This document shows positions 22,241-34,199 of a DNA stretch of 64,000 bases, piece after piece. The notes beneath the pieces are model-generated. The model saw only the letters and a list, made by a program, of their open reading frames with translations, had not been told where the DNA came from and ran no database searches. Both the position numbers and the translations under genes were made by a program. Position 1 is the first letter of the stretch. Each line of letters starts with the position of its first letter. Source of the stretch: Ostrinia nubilalis (Eukaryota > Arthropoda > Insecta > Lepidoptera > Crambidae); the NCBI RefSeq assembly GCF_963855985.1, contig NC_087106.1, forward strand, positions 4,633,001 to 4,697,000. Direction: 5' to 3'.

Positions 22241-22880
22241 AAGTGCTGTATTCTGATAGAATACGTCCGTCTTAGCATTTATTACTATGGCACCAAAGCT
22301 GTAGCACCACTGTGCATCGTAGTATTTGAGTTCTAAAAATATATGAAACGACTGACTTTGATCTCAAATACTACGACGCACAGTGGTGCTACAGCTTTGG
22401 TGTCATAGTAATAAATGCTAAGGCGGACGTATTCTGTCAGAATACAGTACTTTATTTTTTATTGGCCGACATTTTTGATATTGAACAAAAAATGTATGAA
22501 TCGTCGATGAATTTTAGATCTCAAATACTCGACGCACAGTGGTGCTACAGCTTTGGTGCCATAGTAACAAATGCTAAGGCGGACGTATTCTGTCAGAATA
22601 CAGCACTTTTTTTTTTATTGGCCGACACTTTTGATTTTGAACAAAAAATGTATGAATAGTCGATGACTTTTAGATCTCAAATACTCGACGCACAGTGGAG
22701 CTACGGCTTTGGTGCCATAGTAACAAATGCTAAGGCAGACGTATTCTGTCAGAATACAGCACTTTTTTTTGTTGGCCGGCACTTTTGATTTTGGACCAAA
22801 AATATATTAAACGTGGATGATGTCCTTTATGTAATCGAAACCCTCCGATTCCAATTAAGCAATCGGATGATTTCGAACTT
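22187..22880. repeat. Tandem and inverted repeats between env and the 3' LTR
   Basis: A unit of about 156 bp starting CTCAAATACT is present three times in tandem, from 22363, 22520 and 22676. The stretch 22187-22332, including the end of env, is an inverted copy of the same unit and its downstream border, best matched by the last copy (22676-22830). Each unit contains the small palindrome GTATTCTGTCAGAATAC. A further hairpin lies at 22832-22878. Confidence 0.85.
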
Positions 22881-22891
22881 AAGGAGGGAGG
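22881..22891 (+). other. Polypurine tract
   Basis: AAGGAGGGAGG directly abuts the 3' LTR. It is the expected plus-strand primer for reverse transcription. Confidence 0.85.
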
Positions 22892-23356
22892 AGTTATGTC
22901 CTCCAACATGCCATCACGCATTATCCAAGTACCTAAATAAGCATTAAGATAACGAAATAAGCATATTAAGCATTTATCATTGATATCATATTACAATAAC
23001 AACCTAAACTGCTGATGCTGAGTCGGGATAATTGAAATCAACATCCTGCAGTTCCCGGTAGACGCCTCACGCCACCGGACCGATAATCAGCCCTATATAA
23101 GGAGCCCGTGATGATGGTATTAATACATTAGATTTTAGGCTTCCAACTTCGAAGCACATTAGATTTTAGGCTTCCAACTTCGAAGCACATTAGATTTTAG
23201 GCTTTCCACTTCGAAGCACCTTAGGTTAGTTAGGCTAGTACCGTTCAATCGCTGAACACTTAGTTGTAATTTATATACTTTATAATTTCATTAAAATCAT
23301 TGAAAGTTTAAAGTTGTAGTTTTTTTATAAAGTCTGCTCGCCGCACAAACTTGACT
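22892..23356 (+). repeat. 3' LTR of the errantivirus
   Basis: It is 465 bp, identical to the 5' copy except T instead of C at 23205, inside the third 31-bp repeat. It is followed by the ACCT duplication. Confidence 0.95.
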
Positions 23357-23360
23357 ACCT

Positions 23361-24520
23361 ACAAACACTACCACAACACAATGGGCAATATAAAACATTT
23401 AACATGCCATTAATATTTATAGGCGCTAATCTCTGGGGGCCAGACAATATGTAATTAGACAAACGATTTACTTATTCTAAACGAAAGTTGCCAACTTTCA
23501 CTGCCAAACCGTAAAGATGTCGTAGTGATGGGGGAAATATTTTTTAACGGTTGTTTTCGGGGAAATGCTTGGTCAAACATAAAAAAATACAGAGTATCAT
23601 AATTATGTTAATATTTTTCATTTACAATAAATAAATAAGTACGCCGCGGTTTAAAATTTTTACGATTAAAACGGTTTTTTAGGCTGATGCCTAAGAGGAA
23701 GATTTTGGAAATAAAAATACATAAATCAAATCTATATTAGCAACTTGGCTCTTTTTAGTTTTCATTTCTGTATTTCTGCACACGGTAATTGGGTATTTTG
23801 AAATCTAGATTAAACAAGGTTTTTTATCGTTTTTAACTTTTTACAACATACGGTTGAGATTTTATAAAACTCACATTCTTTAAATTTCTTTCAGATCAAA
23901 ATCACACATTAAAGTTCACAACTAGACGAATAAGGTCCCCGAATCTTTTCTAAAATATATTAGTACTTAAGTGAATAATCGAGTTTTGAATGTACAAAGT
24001 ATTGAATTTGAATGTGAAATTACCGTTTCCATAAATCATGTTAACATCACTAGCGTGAGTCACCCGCCCACACGGACCCAGTGTGTGCCTTTCCCAGCTT
24101 TGGTAGGCCTTTGCCCTTCGGATTAGGGCTCCAGGTAAGTGTGAAGATGACCTAATTAATGTGATGATTAATGGTTGGAGAACCCTGAGGATGTTGTATT
24201 TGGATAATGTTATTGAAACAAAAAATCAGTAACAAAAATGTGAGTTTGTTTTCTCTTCAATAAGATATTACGGCAAGTCAAGTCAATAGAACATCACTTT
24301 ACCAAATATCGAATTTCTGGAACAGATTTCTGTATTGATGATGTTTTCTATGGTACGAATGAAGGCATTGCCTAGTTAGCGTCCGAATAACACAAAATTA
24401 GGGACGGACTTGTCAACAAACTTTCTTGACATGAGTCGGAGAAAAAACTGGTGTTATCATAGTGACTTGTCAATTTTCTTTTTTAACGTTCATTGATGAA
24501 TTTTGTCATTGAGGAGGCCT
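23361..24520. other. AT-rich DNA without recognised genes
   Basis: I see no convincing frame or bounded repeat. Confidence 0.45.
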
Positions 24521-24714
24521 GAGGGCTGAGTCTGAGTTTATATCAAACGTCCTCATTGTTTAGTGAGCGCGTTAAAAAAATATAATATGAATATTTTACT
24601 TCTTGAAGTTCTGCTAGGGGCGCTCAGGCGCTGTACAATACGTCATACATTTAATGTCATTTTTTTACGCGCTCACTAGTGAGAACATTTGATGTAAACT
24701 CACACTAAGCCCTC
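24521..24714. mobile_element. Foldback MITE, GAGGGCTGAGTCTGAGTTTA ends
   Basis: The left arm (GAGGGCTGAGTCTGAGTTTA, then TTTAGTGAGCGCGTTAAAAA) is repeated inverted at the right with about 80-85 percent match. I see no clear target duplication. Confidence 0.65.
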
Positions 24715-25891
24715 TGATGTTCGCATGTTTGTTTGTTAGTCGACTTTTACGAGATCAAAGGGAGAATGAAAACTCTCATTCGTAAATCAAAAATATCTTT
24801 ATTAATAGTGAGGTCATATTAATTAGTATTTATTTATTTGAACACCAACAATTAATTAACAAATCGTCAAATTTTGCTTTTAAGGAGCCTTTACATCATG
24901 ATTTTTTACCCTGCCAGTCCTTCAAGACAAACTTTGCCAGACACATAGAGCTGATTTGTCATTAGTACAAAATACCATCTCACTAACTCTACCAGAATAT
25001 TCTTTATCTTGATTGTCAATTTAACAGCTACACTTTATATCCTCGTAAACAAAGAGACCTTTAGTTTAACCACGACTTAGTTAGGTACCTAAAAGAGCAA
25101 GTGGTTATTTGTTGGTTCAATACTTACTGGTTTAGACACTACCTACCACTTGAGTAAAGAGATCACGGTTTGAATCTCATGTTAACAGGTTTGCTCACTA
25201 TGTTTGCATAAATCTTGAGCTACGAGATACTTGGTACTTGAGCGATTTTCTTTCATATCAATAACATGAGCTTATTTCATGAATATCTTTCTGTGAATTT
25301 GATGCATGTTGTAATATATTTTAGATTAATAACTTTACATTGCACATTTTAAAATCAATAAGAGATTTAAACGTTCTCTACCAGTCAACCTCTAGGCGAG
25401 GCAGAGACGGCGAAAACAAGAAATTAAGTATTTTTATCTATATTTTTTATTTTTCATTTTTTGTTGTCCCTAGTTAGGAACCCTAAATCTAAACTAGAGT
25501 ATGCTAGACCTACATTTTCTAATCAAAATTTTCAAAAATTGTAACCAACACTCAATGTTATTTTTAGTATAATTTTTATTTTACTAAACAAGTTACATAG
25601 TAACAATTTGGTTACATTCCGCACCGAATGTCGCCAGGGCGACAGTGTGACTTATCTATATTTAGTAGTAGCTACCTGCTGAGGGGAGGGGTGTCTCTGC
25701 CTAACTGGTCGGTAACCCTTAAGTCTAAGGAAATAGAGTCGGTTTTCCTCAGAGTTTTCGTCGCTGGGTACACTCGGCGCAAGCGCACGCGTAGAATGTT
25801 AATGTGCTGCCATTCAAACTTGGAACATAGATAAGAATGTTTCAGTAGAATCACTTCTTGTAAACATTACGCGTTGAGAGTTGTACTCTAA

Positions 25892-26008
25892 GACTGAGTT
25901 GCACCACCAAACTTTGACCGTAACTATAACGATAACCGGTGATTTATGTATGGAGTATGACAGACTTTTGACGTTTGTTACAGTCAAAGTAAGATGGTGC
26001 AACCCACC
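25892..26008. mobile_element. MITE family 1, second copy
   Basis: ACTGAGTTGCACCACCAAAC and its inverted partner GATGGTGCAACCCACC bound a core with ACGATAACCGGTGATTTATG. TAA lies outside both ends. Confidence 0.7.
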
Positions 26009-26503
26009 CTAAGCAATTGAAAAGTTTTGGATTCGATTTTCAGGTGATAAATCCACTATTTGTCTTTTTTGTGTGGTGTGCAAATAAATTTACAGCTTTC
26101 TTTAAAGCTTAAAACCAAATTAATAAGCGTAGTTAGTACACTACAGGATCATTGGATTTTTTCGATCGACTCTATCAACTTTGGCTAAACTTTATACTTT
26201 CGCTTGCTGAATGACTTCTAACCACTGAGCTAAAGAAACATTGGTATAAATCAAAGTTGGATCACTTTTAATTGTGAGCTAGTATCATTTTATCCTGAAT
26301 CATTTTATACTGAAAGGTTCCTTACACAGGGTTTGCCTTTGAACCCCTCCTAAAGTAGTTAATTTTCAAAGTGCAAAAATCACGTCACTTTAAAGAAGTG
26401 ATAATAAATACACCAACAATAAAAAATTGAACACGAAATACGAGTATACTGCAAGGGCACTTGTCACTTAAAGTGTGACAATGTCTCTACAACATCACTC
26501 TTA

Positions 26504-26622
26504 CCCCCTTACTAATAAAACTTACACGCTCGTTGAACAGTGTTTTAAAGTGACGTTTAGTATGGAAATGTCATTTTAAAACAGTGTTCAACAACTGTGT
26601 AACTTTTTATTAGTAAGGGGGT
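26504..26622. mobile_element. Foldback MITE, CCCCCTTACTAATAAAA ends
   Basis: The two arms, about 45 bp each, are inverted copies (CCCTTACTAATAAAACTTAC and GTAACTTTTTATTAGTAAGG). The spacer is about 25 bp, so it would fold into a long hairpin. Confidence 0.7.
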
Positions 26623-26927
26623 TGTAATATACAAAGGAACGAAGCACTATCTCAAAGCCAACATGTCAAGTTTGATATGTTACTATGTTCTCATGGAACT
26701 ACTGGTCATATCTCAACTATGTTGATCTCTATGATTTAGTATGACTGGCTTGAGACATTGTGTTAGTACTTTTATGAAGACGATGATGGAACGAATCGAG
26801 TTGACTTGTTAGAACATGGACTGGACAAATTGTAGTCTGGTTTAATTTATGTAAACTGTGACGCTAGTTTTACAAAAAAATATAGTTTTTACTTTTTAAC
26901 AAGATACGGATTAGGTAAAAAATATTA

Positions 26928-27155
26928 GGCCGTGTTGCACCATCTTACTTTAAATTTAACAAACGTCAGAAATCTGTCAAACTCCATACAAGAAACACCG
27001 GTTATCGTCATAGTTACGCTCAAAGTTAGGTGGTGCAACTCACCCTTAGACTGGGTTGCACCATCTTACTTTAACTTTGACAAACGTCAGAAATCTGTCA
27101 AACTCCATACAAAAAACACCAGTTAACGTTATAGTTACGGTTAAATTTGGCGAAG
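26928..27155. mobile_element. Two MITE family 1 copies head to tail
   Basis: The first copy (26928-27045) is complete and flanked by TTA. The second starts at 27047, is nearly identical over its left half, and breaks off near 27155 where a SINE body fragment begins (27180-27275). Confidence 0.75.
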
Positions 27156-27333
27156 CTTCGTTTCAACCAGTCTCAACTGATGGTAAGTGTGAACAAGTGG
27201 AAGCGAGCTTCATCCGGAATCCTCAACCTCAGGAGAACTGGGTGTCTCACATTCAACTTTAGAAACACAATAATATCTTATTGAACATTATGCTTTCCCA
27301 AAATAAAAACCTATATGTACGAGTAATAAATCC

Positions 27334-27515
27334 TACTAATAATATTATAAATGCGAAAGTTTGAATGTCTGGATGGATGTTTGTTACTCTTTCACGCAAA
27401 AAGTACTGAACGGATTTTGATGAAACTTTACAGTATTATTTTATAGAACCCAGAATAACATATAGGCTATAATTTATGACGATCTATGAAAAACTAAATT
27501 TCACGCGGGTGAAGG
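27334..27515 (+). mobile_element. Helitron-like repeat, 3' truncated
   Basis: It shares TACTAATAATATTATAAATG, GAACGGATTTTGATGAAACT and TCACGCGGGTGAAGG with the copy at 5638-5846. The CTAG end is missing. Confidence 0.55.
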
Positions 27516-27884
27516 ATTTGTGAAGGTCAAATAAATTTTTCTAACTTCAATGTTAATTTGATCACTAACAGTCAAGATAGATTTTAAAGTGCCTCCAATT
27601 ATGAACAAATGATGCTGTCGTCTTCCATCAAAGCGTAAAAGACAGGGATGGGACATAATTTGCTCATACGTCAAAAAGACATCAACGAACTAGAGACGCC
27701 TCCATTGTTAGAGGTTCCCATTTGTAGTCGAGTGTCGAGTGCTCAGTCGGTGTCTAAGAGTCCTCCTAGTAAATGACGCCTCGCAAGCCTCTACACAATG
27801 CCCCGATTTTTTTTCTGGGTCTCTTACCGCCCCCCTTTAAGCCTGCAGCGCCCACAAGGGGGCGTTATCGCCCACTTTGGGAAA

Positions 27885-27960
27885 GACTGTTAGTGCTTAG
27901 TTTTGGGCTCTCTCGATTCGGAGATCCGGGGTTCAATACCCAGATGGAACAAGGAGTCAC
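27885..27960 (+). mobile_element. Degenerate tRNA-derived SINE head
   Basis: TTAGTGCTTAGTTTTGGGCT resembles an A box, and GGGGTTCAATACCC is a good B box 35-40 bp later. No closing acceptor arm is seen, so it is not a tRNA gene. Confidence 0.45.
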
Positions 27961-28325
27961 TTTGATGCATTACACGTGAAGTAATTAAAACTGTTATCTG
28001 CCTGGTAAAAATGTTTTAGAAGTCTATTCACACAAAAGAAAATAAATTAAAATTTTTAATGAATTTTATCTCGATAATTACAATTCTTAAGTCACAATCA
28101 GTGAAAAATCAAACAATTACGCAACTTATTGATCACATTACACGATTACAATGTAATAGTTTCCAGCAAAGTGGTTACGATATTACAATTGCGTATTGTT
28201 CTGTAACGGATTGCCCCCGCGCATGCGAACCTATTAAGAAAGATAATAGTAAAGAAAGTCAAGTATCATTTCAATCATTAATGGCAGAACATTCTGATTT
28301 TTGTAATCCAAAAACTTATGTGTAA

Positions 28326-28495
28326 CTAGCGGCCGCCCGCGACTTCGTACGCGTGGATCCCGTTTTACCCCCTTAGGGGTGCAGTTTCGTAAGATCCTTT
28401 CTTAGCGGATGCCTACATCATAACATCTACCTGCATGCCAAATTTCAGCCCGATCCGTCCAGTGGTTTGAGCTGTGCGTTGATAGATCACTATGT
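28326..28495 (+). repeat. RTE-like 3' repeat
   Basis: It begins CGCCCGCGACTTCGTACGCG and continues through AGGGGTGCAGTTTCGTAAGA to ATAGATCACTATGTCAGTCA. This is a common dispersed lepidopteran repeat style; the exact family is not assigned. A decayed copy is at 8427-8545 and another fragment is at 29276-29300. Confidence 0.5.
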
Positions 28496-28499
28496 CAGT

Positions 28500-29935
28500 C
28501 ACCTTTGAGTTATTATATTTACTTGTAACCACGTTCGTTCGTTTCAGTCAAATGACGTCCACTATAACCATGTACTGTACCTACCACTACCAAGTGGTAG
28601 GGTTAATACTGGGACGTATAAAAGTGCTCTTTAAAAGCCTACTTGCAAAAAAAAAAACTAATTTTTTTTACAATTTCTTACAACTAGAGGCCAGAAGGCA
28701 CACACGAAGGTTTTAGTGGGTGTACTTGGGCAGTCCTAGTTGTTCCATTTCTAGCCTAAAGCAGATACTCTATCAAGAATTGAAACACATTTTTTAGCAT
28801 TTAGATACCTAAATCTTGTGATAAGGAAAATCAAGTAAAAGAGTGAAGTCACGGTATATTCTGGTACTATTTCACCTACATCAATTTAAGTGTCACAATA
28901 TTTCCCCCTTTTTAGGGGTTTATGTAGGACCATAAAATAAAAACAAAGAAGTGTCAGCCGTCCCACTCTGTAATACGAGTACTTTGGTGTTAATAAAAAC
29001 ACCACTTATCGACGGATTTTTGCAAAAATAAACATATTTTGTGCTCATTTGAATATGACATTGTAAGGCCCAAAGAAAACAAGAAAACTCAGGTAACGAA
29101 TATTTATTTGTTTTGTTTTTGTTTATAATTAAACAATATTTGATTACGAGGCATGAGTAGGTATTTTAAAAGTGATTTATTAGCCTTAAGAGTCAATTCT
29201 GTTCAAATCTTATTTCAAAAATCTGTATAGGTACCTGAAGTTGAATGGATGGGGTCGATATTATAAGAAACTACCTTTTGCCCGCGACTTCTTGCAATTT
29301 CTCAAAAAAGAACTAAATTGAAACCCGAATTTTGTTTCTAAAGAGCAATTAACACTCAAGTTTTAACACTTTTTTGAGAACGACAATATTATTTTGATCT
29401 GACATTTTTTTAATAAATGTGTTAAAATTAGTTTTTGATACAGTCCTGTGTATTTACTTAGGAAGGTTCTACACTGCCTCCCTATTCGCTATAGACAGAC
29501 ATATTATTATCTTCAATTTATAAGACTTATTTTGAAATCAAAAAACTGTTCACATTATTAAATAATAAATGCACCGAATAACCTGTAACTGATACAGCTA
29601 TTGATGAAAGCATTTACTTTTCACGTTAATATAATACTAAACTTGTAGTTAAGTAGGTCAATTTTCATTGAACCTGTATAAAAACTTAACCGTTTTTCAA
29701 ATCGAATCGTGCGCAAGCGACCGAGACCAACAACAAAAAGTAAACCGTAACAAGTGTAAAGTCCATTTAAAGAAAGGAAACTAAGAAAAGTCATTTTAAA
29801 AAGTGGTCATTTCACTGACCTTTTTATGTGAGTTACTTTAAAATCGAAATAATTTTATTTGCAAAATGTCGATAAGTTATAATATAATATCATTAATATT
29901 AGGTTCTACTTGGAAATGTAATTTTATCATTAACT
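28500..29935. other. AT-rich DNA without recognised genes
   Basis: I see no supported frame or RNA gene. Several short runs and diffuse inverted repeats only. Confidence 0.4.
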
Positions 29936-30060
29936 AGCTGACCCGGCGAACTACGTACCACCTATGTTCAATAGAAATAATTTAGGATTCTAATGGTAAA
30001 AGATTTTTCAAATCGATCTAATAGTTTCGGAGACTATTCAATACAAACAAACAATAAAAT
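29936..30060 (+). repeat. LINE/SINE-like tail fragment
   Basis: CTAGCTGACCCGGCGAACTA followed by AATCGATCTAATAGTTTCGG is a widespread insect repeat motif. It is truncated with no clear ends. Confidence 0.4.
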
Positions 30061-31440
30061 CTTTCTTTTTAATATTAATGTAGTGTACTATCGTCAACAG
30101 TGTTAACTGCCCATTGAAAGTCATGTCATCTCGTTCTATCGCAAAGAATTGCCATTTGAATAGAGCGAGAGCAAAAACGGAAATGGATAGTTAACAGTGT
30201 GGGCGTGTACATGTAGATATTGACAAAAATAGGTCAAAATTAATATCAATGCATTTTCTTCACTTTTCAGAAAAAGCTTTTCAGCCCTTTTTCTTTCAGT
30301 GCTTTTCCATTAAAGAAAAAAACTTAAGCTTCAAAACGCGAATACAAAAGTTTATTCTACTCCACCCGCTAACCTATTCAACCCGGGCAACGACCTCCTC
30401 TAAATCACGTGACTTTTCGATTGCCTGTGAGTTATTTCCATATTTTTCCATTTCAATCACACGTTACGAATATGATTCATGTTGATTTCAGTCCAAGATA
30501 ATAAATCCTTACATATTTAATCTACCATGTTTGTTTCTAATTTGCTCTAATGCTGACATTCTGTATGTATTTTGTATTTGTAATCTTATAATAGGGATCG
30601 AGAAAAGCAATTTTGTTAATTTAAACTCTAGCTGTCTGGTTTTGACCCGACTTTAAAAAGGTGACATTTTAGAAAGAAAATTTTAAAAATAGCGAAAAGA
30701 TAATGAAAGTTTAAAAGTAGTTAGGGTAAAGTTCCTGTCATTGGACGCTAACAGTCATTAGACAAAACATCCCTTGAATGTCCGTAATTAATGTTACTTC
30801 AAATGCAAATTGCAATGCAACCTCAGATCATACTATGATTTGAGAATGCAACTTATCACCTTAATAATAATATCTCCATCAGTCGGAATCTCTTAGTTAA
30901 TGTAAAAATAATAAAAATGCTATTTTTAATTCAATTAAGATCTGTCCAATAACACAACGACATGCCTTTAAGTGTAAATTACTGGACGTATTATACGTAA
31001 GTTATAAGTAAGTTACTATGTTACTTTCAGTTTAATTTTTTTAATTAGCCTATGTTTTGAAGCTATAGTCCCAGATTCAAGTACCTACCACCGAGGGCAA
31101 AATTGGCAAATCAATCACATTTTATAGAGTTAGTAAAATGTCAACTCTCGCGAAAATGATGCTAATTACATACCATGCAATTAATTAAATCAATAAATTA
31201 GCAGACCTCCTATGTCGCAAGTCATGGGACTTCCTTCCAGTAAATTAATTCAGTAGTGTCTTGTAACACACATTTTTTTTATATCCTCACCGTAACAGTT
31301 TCCTCTATATGGTAATGGGGCTGAGGAGGTCCGCTTACTCTCGGCCAGTGCGTAACAAATGCCATGGGATTTTTATGGGTGTCTAATGGTTAGGGCCCAG
31401 ATACCTTTTGAAGCTGAAACCTCAACATTTATAAGGCTAA
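30061..31440. other. AT-rich DNA without recognised genes
   Basis: Nothing supportable was seen. Confidence 0.4.
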
Positions 31441-31554
31441 TGCCCGTTTTCACCATCAATCCCCAATTTATAAGTGACCCCTATGGTAACACAACAGGAA
31501 TTTTGTTTTCATATAGGTCACATAAAAATTAGGGATTGATGGTGAAAACGGGCA
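31441..31554. mobile_element. MITE family 2 (GCCCGTTTTCACCATCAAT ends)
   Basis: TGCCCGTTTTCACCATCAAT and its inverted copy bound about 114 bp, with TAA on both sides. The sister copy at 50925-51040 has the same ends and TAA flanks. It abuts a family 1 MITE (31556-31663). Confidence 0.75.
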
Positions 31555-31555
31555 T

Positions 31556-31663
31556 AAGTTGCACCACCTAACTTTAACGGTAACTGCGACAATAACCGGT
31601 GCTTTTTGTATAGAGTTTGACAAATTTTTGACGTTTGTTAAAGTAAGATGGTGCAACCCAGCC
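31556..31663. mobile_element. MITE family 1, copy beside family 2
   Basis: GTTGCACCACCTAACTTTAA and the inverted right end GATGGTGCAACCCAGCC enclose ACAATAACCGGTGCTTTTTG. The left end is trimmed where it meets the neighbouring MITE. Confidence 0.7.
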
Positions 31664-31669
31664 AAGTAT

Positions 31670-32680
31670 TCTATTTTTCTGACAGGTCACAACTTTTTAT
31701 ATGTATAAAATTAACTGTAGGTACCTACTTATATGCGTCTGACATAAGAGCTGTTTTTTGCAGCGGTTTTCTAGTTTTGTTCACAAACAAAAAAGATGCT
31801 GAAAATTCTTCTATAACCTTTAGACTATGTATATTTCGTTATTCATTTCAAATCGACAAAATCGCATACGTAGACATTTATTTCTTTATAGTATTATAAT
31901 TTTTATTGATTATTTTGCTTATTTTTAAACCCGGGTAAAGGCTCCCTACTTGGGGGGTCAAGTCTCCCACCCAGGCGGGAGATATTAGCCAAATATCATT
32001 TTGGTTAAAATTGTTAATTACTCTTAAACTAATAATGATGTATTAAACTTTCTTAGAAGAAAATATAGCTAAATAATGTAGCTTAACATACAATTAATAA
32101 AAAATAGCGATTTGTAAGTATATAAATATTTATGAGCATTATAGTGGAAGGCGGGTAAACTCTCCCGGACTCCCCCTACCTATAGCAAAGAATAAATGTA
32201 ATGTAAACAAATTATAACGAAGACTTCACACTGAGCAAAAGTGTATTAATTAAATGACATAACACATTTCTTGGTAAATAACTAAGAAATCATGAACAAA
32301 CACTTAAAATTATAATTACAAAATCTTACCATAGGAAATGGCTTCGATTTTCCGCCCGACAAATAACTTTAATAATCATCAATTACCTACGGTTTTGCTG
32401 TAACTATAGGTAATGTACAGGGGCCGTAATTTATGTAACAATAATGACATTTAAAATGTGTGGCAATGTTACAATGTTTGACGAATGTCCTTCAGAATAC
32501 AATTTCCTCTCAAAATACACTGCCGCAGTTTTATACCTAGTGCACAAAGTTTATTCTACCGGTATTTTTATCATTTGCAATCAAAATCTTTACAAAGGTA
32601 GGTACGTAAAATGTTGGTCGTGACTGCAGAAACATAACAATAACGCACGGTCAATCGAAACTAACCCAAAAAACTAAAAC
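31670..32680. other. AT-rich DNA left of a putative first exon
   Basis: On the model of a minus-strand transcript starting near 32,945 this would be the start of its first intron. No exon was recognised here. Confidence 0.35.
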
Positions 32681-32687
32681 AACTCAC

Positions 32688-32945
32688 CGAAAATAATTTC
32701 CAAATCACAGATTAACCACCAAAATCCTAATTGCACTTTGCACAGTTTCCAAACACAACACAGCACAGTGGTTCACAGTATCACAATGTCGTTTACGACA
32801 AATTTCGGAAAACTGCTACAATTTTTTCGCGGAAATTAGATTTTTTGTTGAAACGAACGCGCGGTCGACTCCTGCGCCGATTCGGTAGAGACTGGGGCAT
32901 AGAGCGCGTGCGTCGAGCGACCAGTCGGAAAACCAACTTACTCGT
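32688..32945 (-). other. Putative non-coding first exon of a minus-strand gene
   Basis: On the minus strand a CG-rich stretch (GACTGGTCGCTCGACGCACG) runs down to a strong splice donor, TTTTCG followed by GTGAGTTG, at 32687-32682. The only AUG frame is a short one of about 35 basic codons starting MPQSLPNRRRS, which would be an upstream frame. Composition, TATA spacing and donor match the pattern of insect 5' UTR exons. No coding exon of this gene was recognised to the left, so its first intron would be long. The family is unknown. Confidence 0.45.
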
Positions 32946-32970
32946 AACTTACTACCGATGTAAAGCCGGC

Positions 32971-32976
32971 TTTATA
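32971..32976 (-). promoter_or_regulatory. TATA box of the putative minus-strand promoter
   Basis: TATAAAG on the minus strand sits about 30 bp upstream of the inferred start near 32945, within GCTATAAAGCCGGC. The initiator is not obvious. Confidence 0.45.
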
Positions 32977-33199
32977 GCTTAACGATAAAGTTTAAATTAA
33001 TAAACGTGCGTACGCCTTCGCACCTGCCTTATAGTAAAAAACAATAGCAAACAATCTATAGTAGCATTATGCTGTTATGGCGATGACAACCTTTTGGAAG
33101 TCACTTTAGAATTACGAGCTTTTAGAAACGCATTCGAGTTCTTAAGGTCAATCGCATTTGTTCTCTCGTTCCTGTGAACTGGGATCAAATTAACTTATA

Positions 33200-33295
33200 C
33201 CGTAACTGTAACTATAATTTGGTATTTTTGTATGGATTTTGACAGACTTTTTACGTTTGATATAGTTAATGTAATTTAAGATGATGCAATCCAGC
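33200..33295. mobile_element. MITE family 1, decayed copy
   Basis: It retains CGTAACTGTAACTATAAT, GACAGACTTTTTACGTTTGA and GATGATGCAATCCAGC in the family order. Confidence 0.5.
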
Positions 33296-33299
33296 TTTG

Positions 33300-33745
33300 A
33301 TATTTTCTAATAAATAATAATAAATAGTAGAAAGTTAAAGAATAAGTATAACTTTTAATAAGTAAATACAATACATATTTCTGAAGTTAGGTAGTACTGC
33401 AATAATTTTACTCATATGTACTTATTAGTGCAATAAAATTAAATGATTGGGTAGGTACATAATATTATGTTTATAATTGGATTAGGTACATACAAACAAG
33501 TTATAAAACTGAATTTATTTGATTTCAATTAACAAAAAAGGATGTTAATAAGTAAAAATATAACAGTTATTTTTATATTCCTTTCGATTTAACTGTATAA
33601 ATGAAATTGCCTCAACTCAAAGTTAATTGGTGGAAAATGCTGTAAATGCAGTCATTAAAGTTTCTTTATTTGTGCAATACTAATAAATAAGTAAATATTT
33701 ATTGGAACCAATTGAAATTTAACAGTTTGTAAATACAACATCTCA
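33300..33745. other. Very AT-rich DNA
   Basis: No feature was identified. Confidence 0.4.
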
Positions 33746-33746
33746 A

Positions 33747-33981
33747 CTAATATTATAAATGCGAAAGTAACTCTGTCTGTCTGTCTGTCTGTCTGTCTGT
33801 TACGCTTTCCCGCTTAAACCTCGCAACCGATTTTGATGAAATTTGGCATAGAGATAGTTTGAGTCCCGGGAAAGAACATAGGATAGTTTTTATCCCGGTT
33901 TTTGAAACAGGGACGCGCGCGATAAAGTTTTTCTGTGACAGACAAAATTCCACGCGGGCGAAGCCGCGGGCGGAAAGCTAG
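33747..33981 (+). mobile_element. Helitron-like non-autonomous element with CTGT microsatellite
   Basis: It starts CTAATATTATAAATGCGAAA, contains a CTGT tetranucleotide run at 33775-33799, and ends with the hairpin GCGGGCGAAGCCGCGGGC and CTAG at 33978-33981, followed by T. It is the most complete copy of this family in the window. Confidence 0.6.
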
Positions 33982-34199
33982 TAAATAAATAAATATAGGA
34001 AAGAAACCTTTAATAAGAGTTCCTGAAAAAAAAATCCACATATGAAAAATAAAGTAGAGCGCGTATTGGAAAATTTTACTCGCCACTACGGGACTATTCC
34101 TACCTCTCGTCCCCACCGCTGCAACTCCTGTTTAGCCAGGAAACCAGTGAAGGCCATGTTTATCCCGGGGGAAACTTAAACTGTCATTGGACCTGCAAC

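Larger units (their letters stand above)
13672..23356 (+). mobile_element. Errantivirus-type endogenous retrovirus (Ty3/gypsy), nearly complete
   Basis: Order: 5' LTR, primer site, CAG-rich leader, gag, pol, env-like gene, repeat-rich 3' untranslated part, polypurine tract, 3' LTR. LTR ends are AGT...ACT. ACCT flanks both sides (13668-13671 and 23357-23360), a 4-bp duplication usual for this group. The two LTRs differ at one position of 465 (13985 C versus 23205 T), so the insertion is recent. It is defective as it stands because pol is split by another transposon. The env-bearing, insect-restricted layout recalls the gypsy/TED/17.6 group; assignment is by motif and layout only. Confidence 0.93.

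Noticed and set aside
22462..22659. 65-codon frame after env
   Set aside because: It lies wholly within the 156-bp tandem repeats and reads the repeat twice (MADIFDIEQKMYE-like words).
28059..28325. 88-codon frame as a gene
   Set aside because: No recognisable domain, no splice or promoter context, and it ends beside a dispersed repeat.
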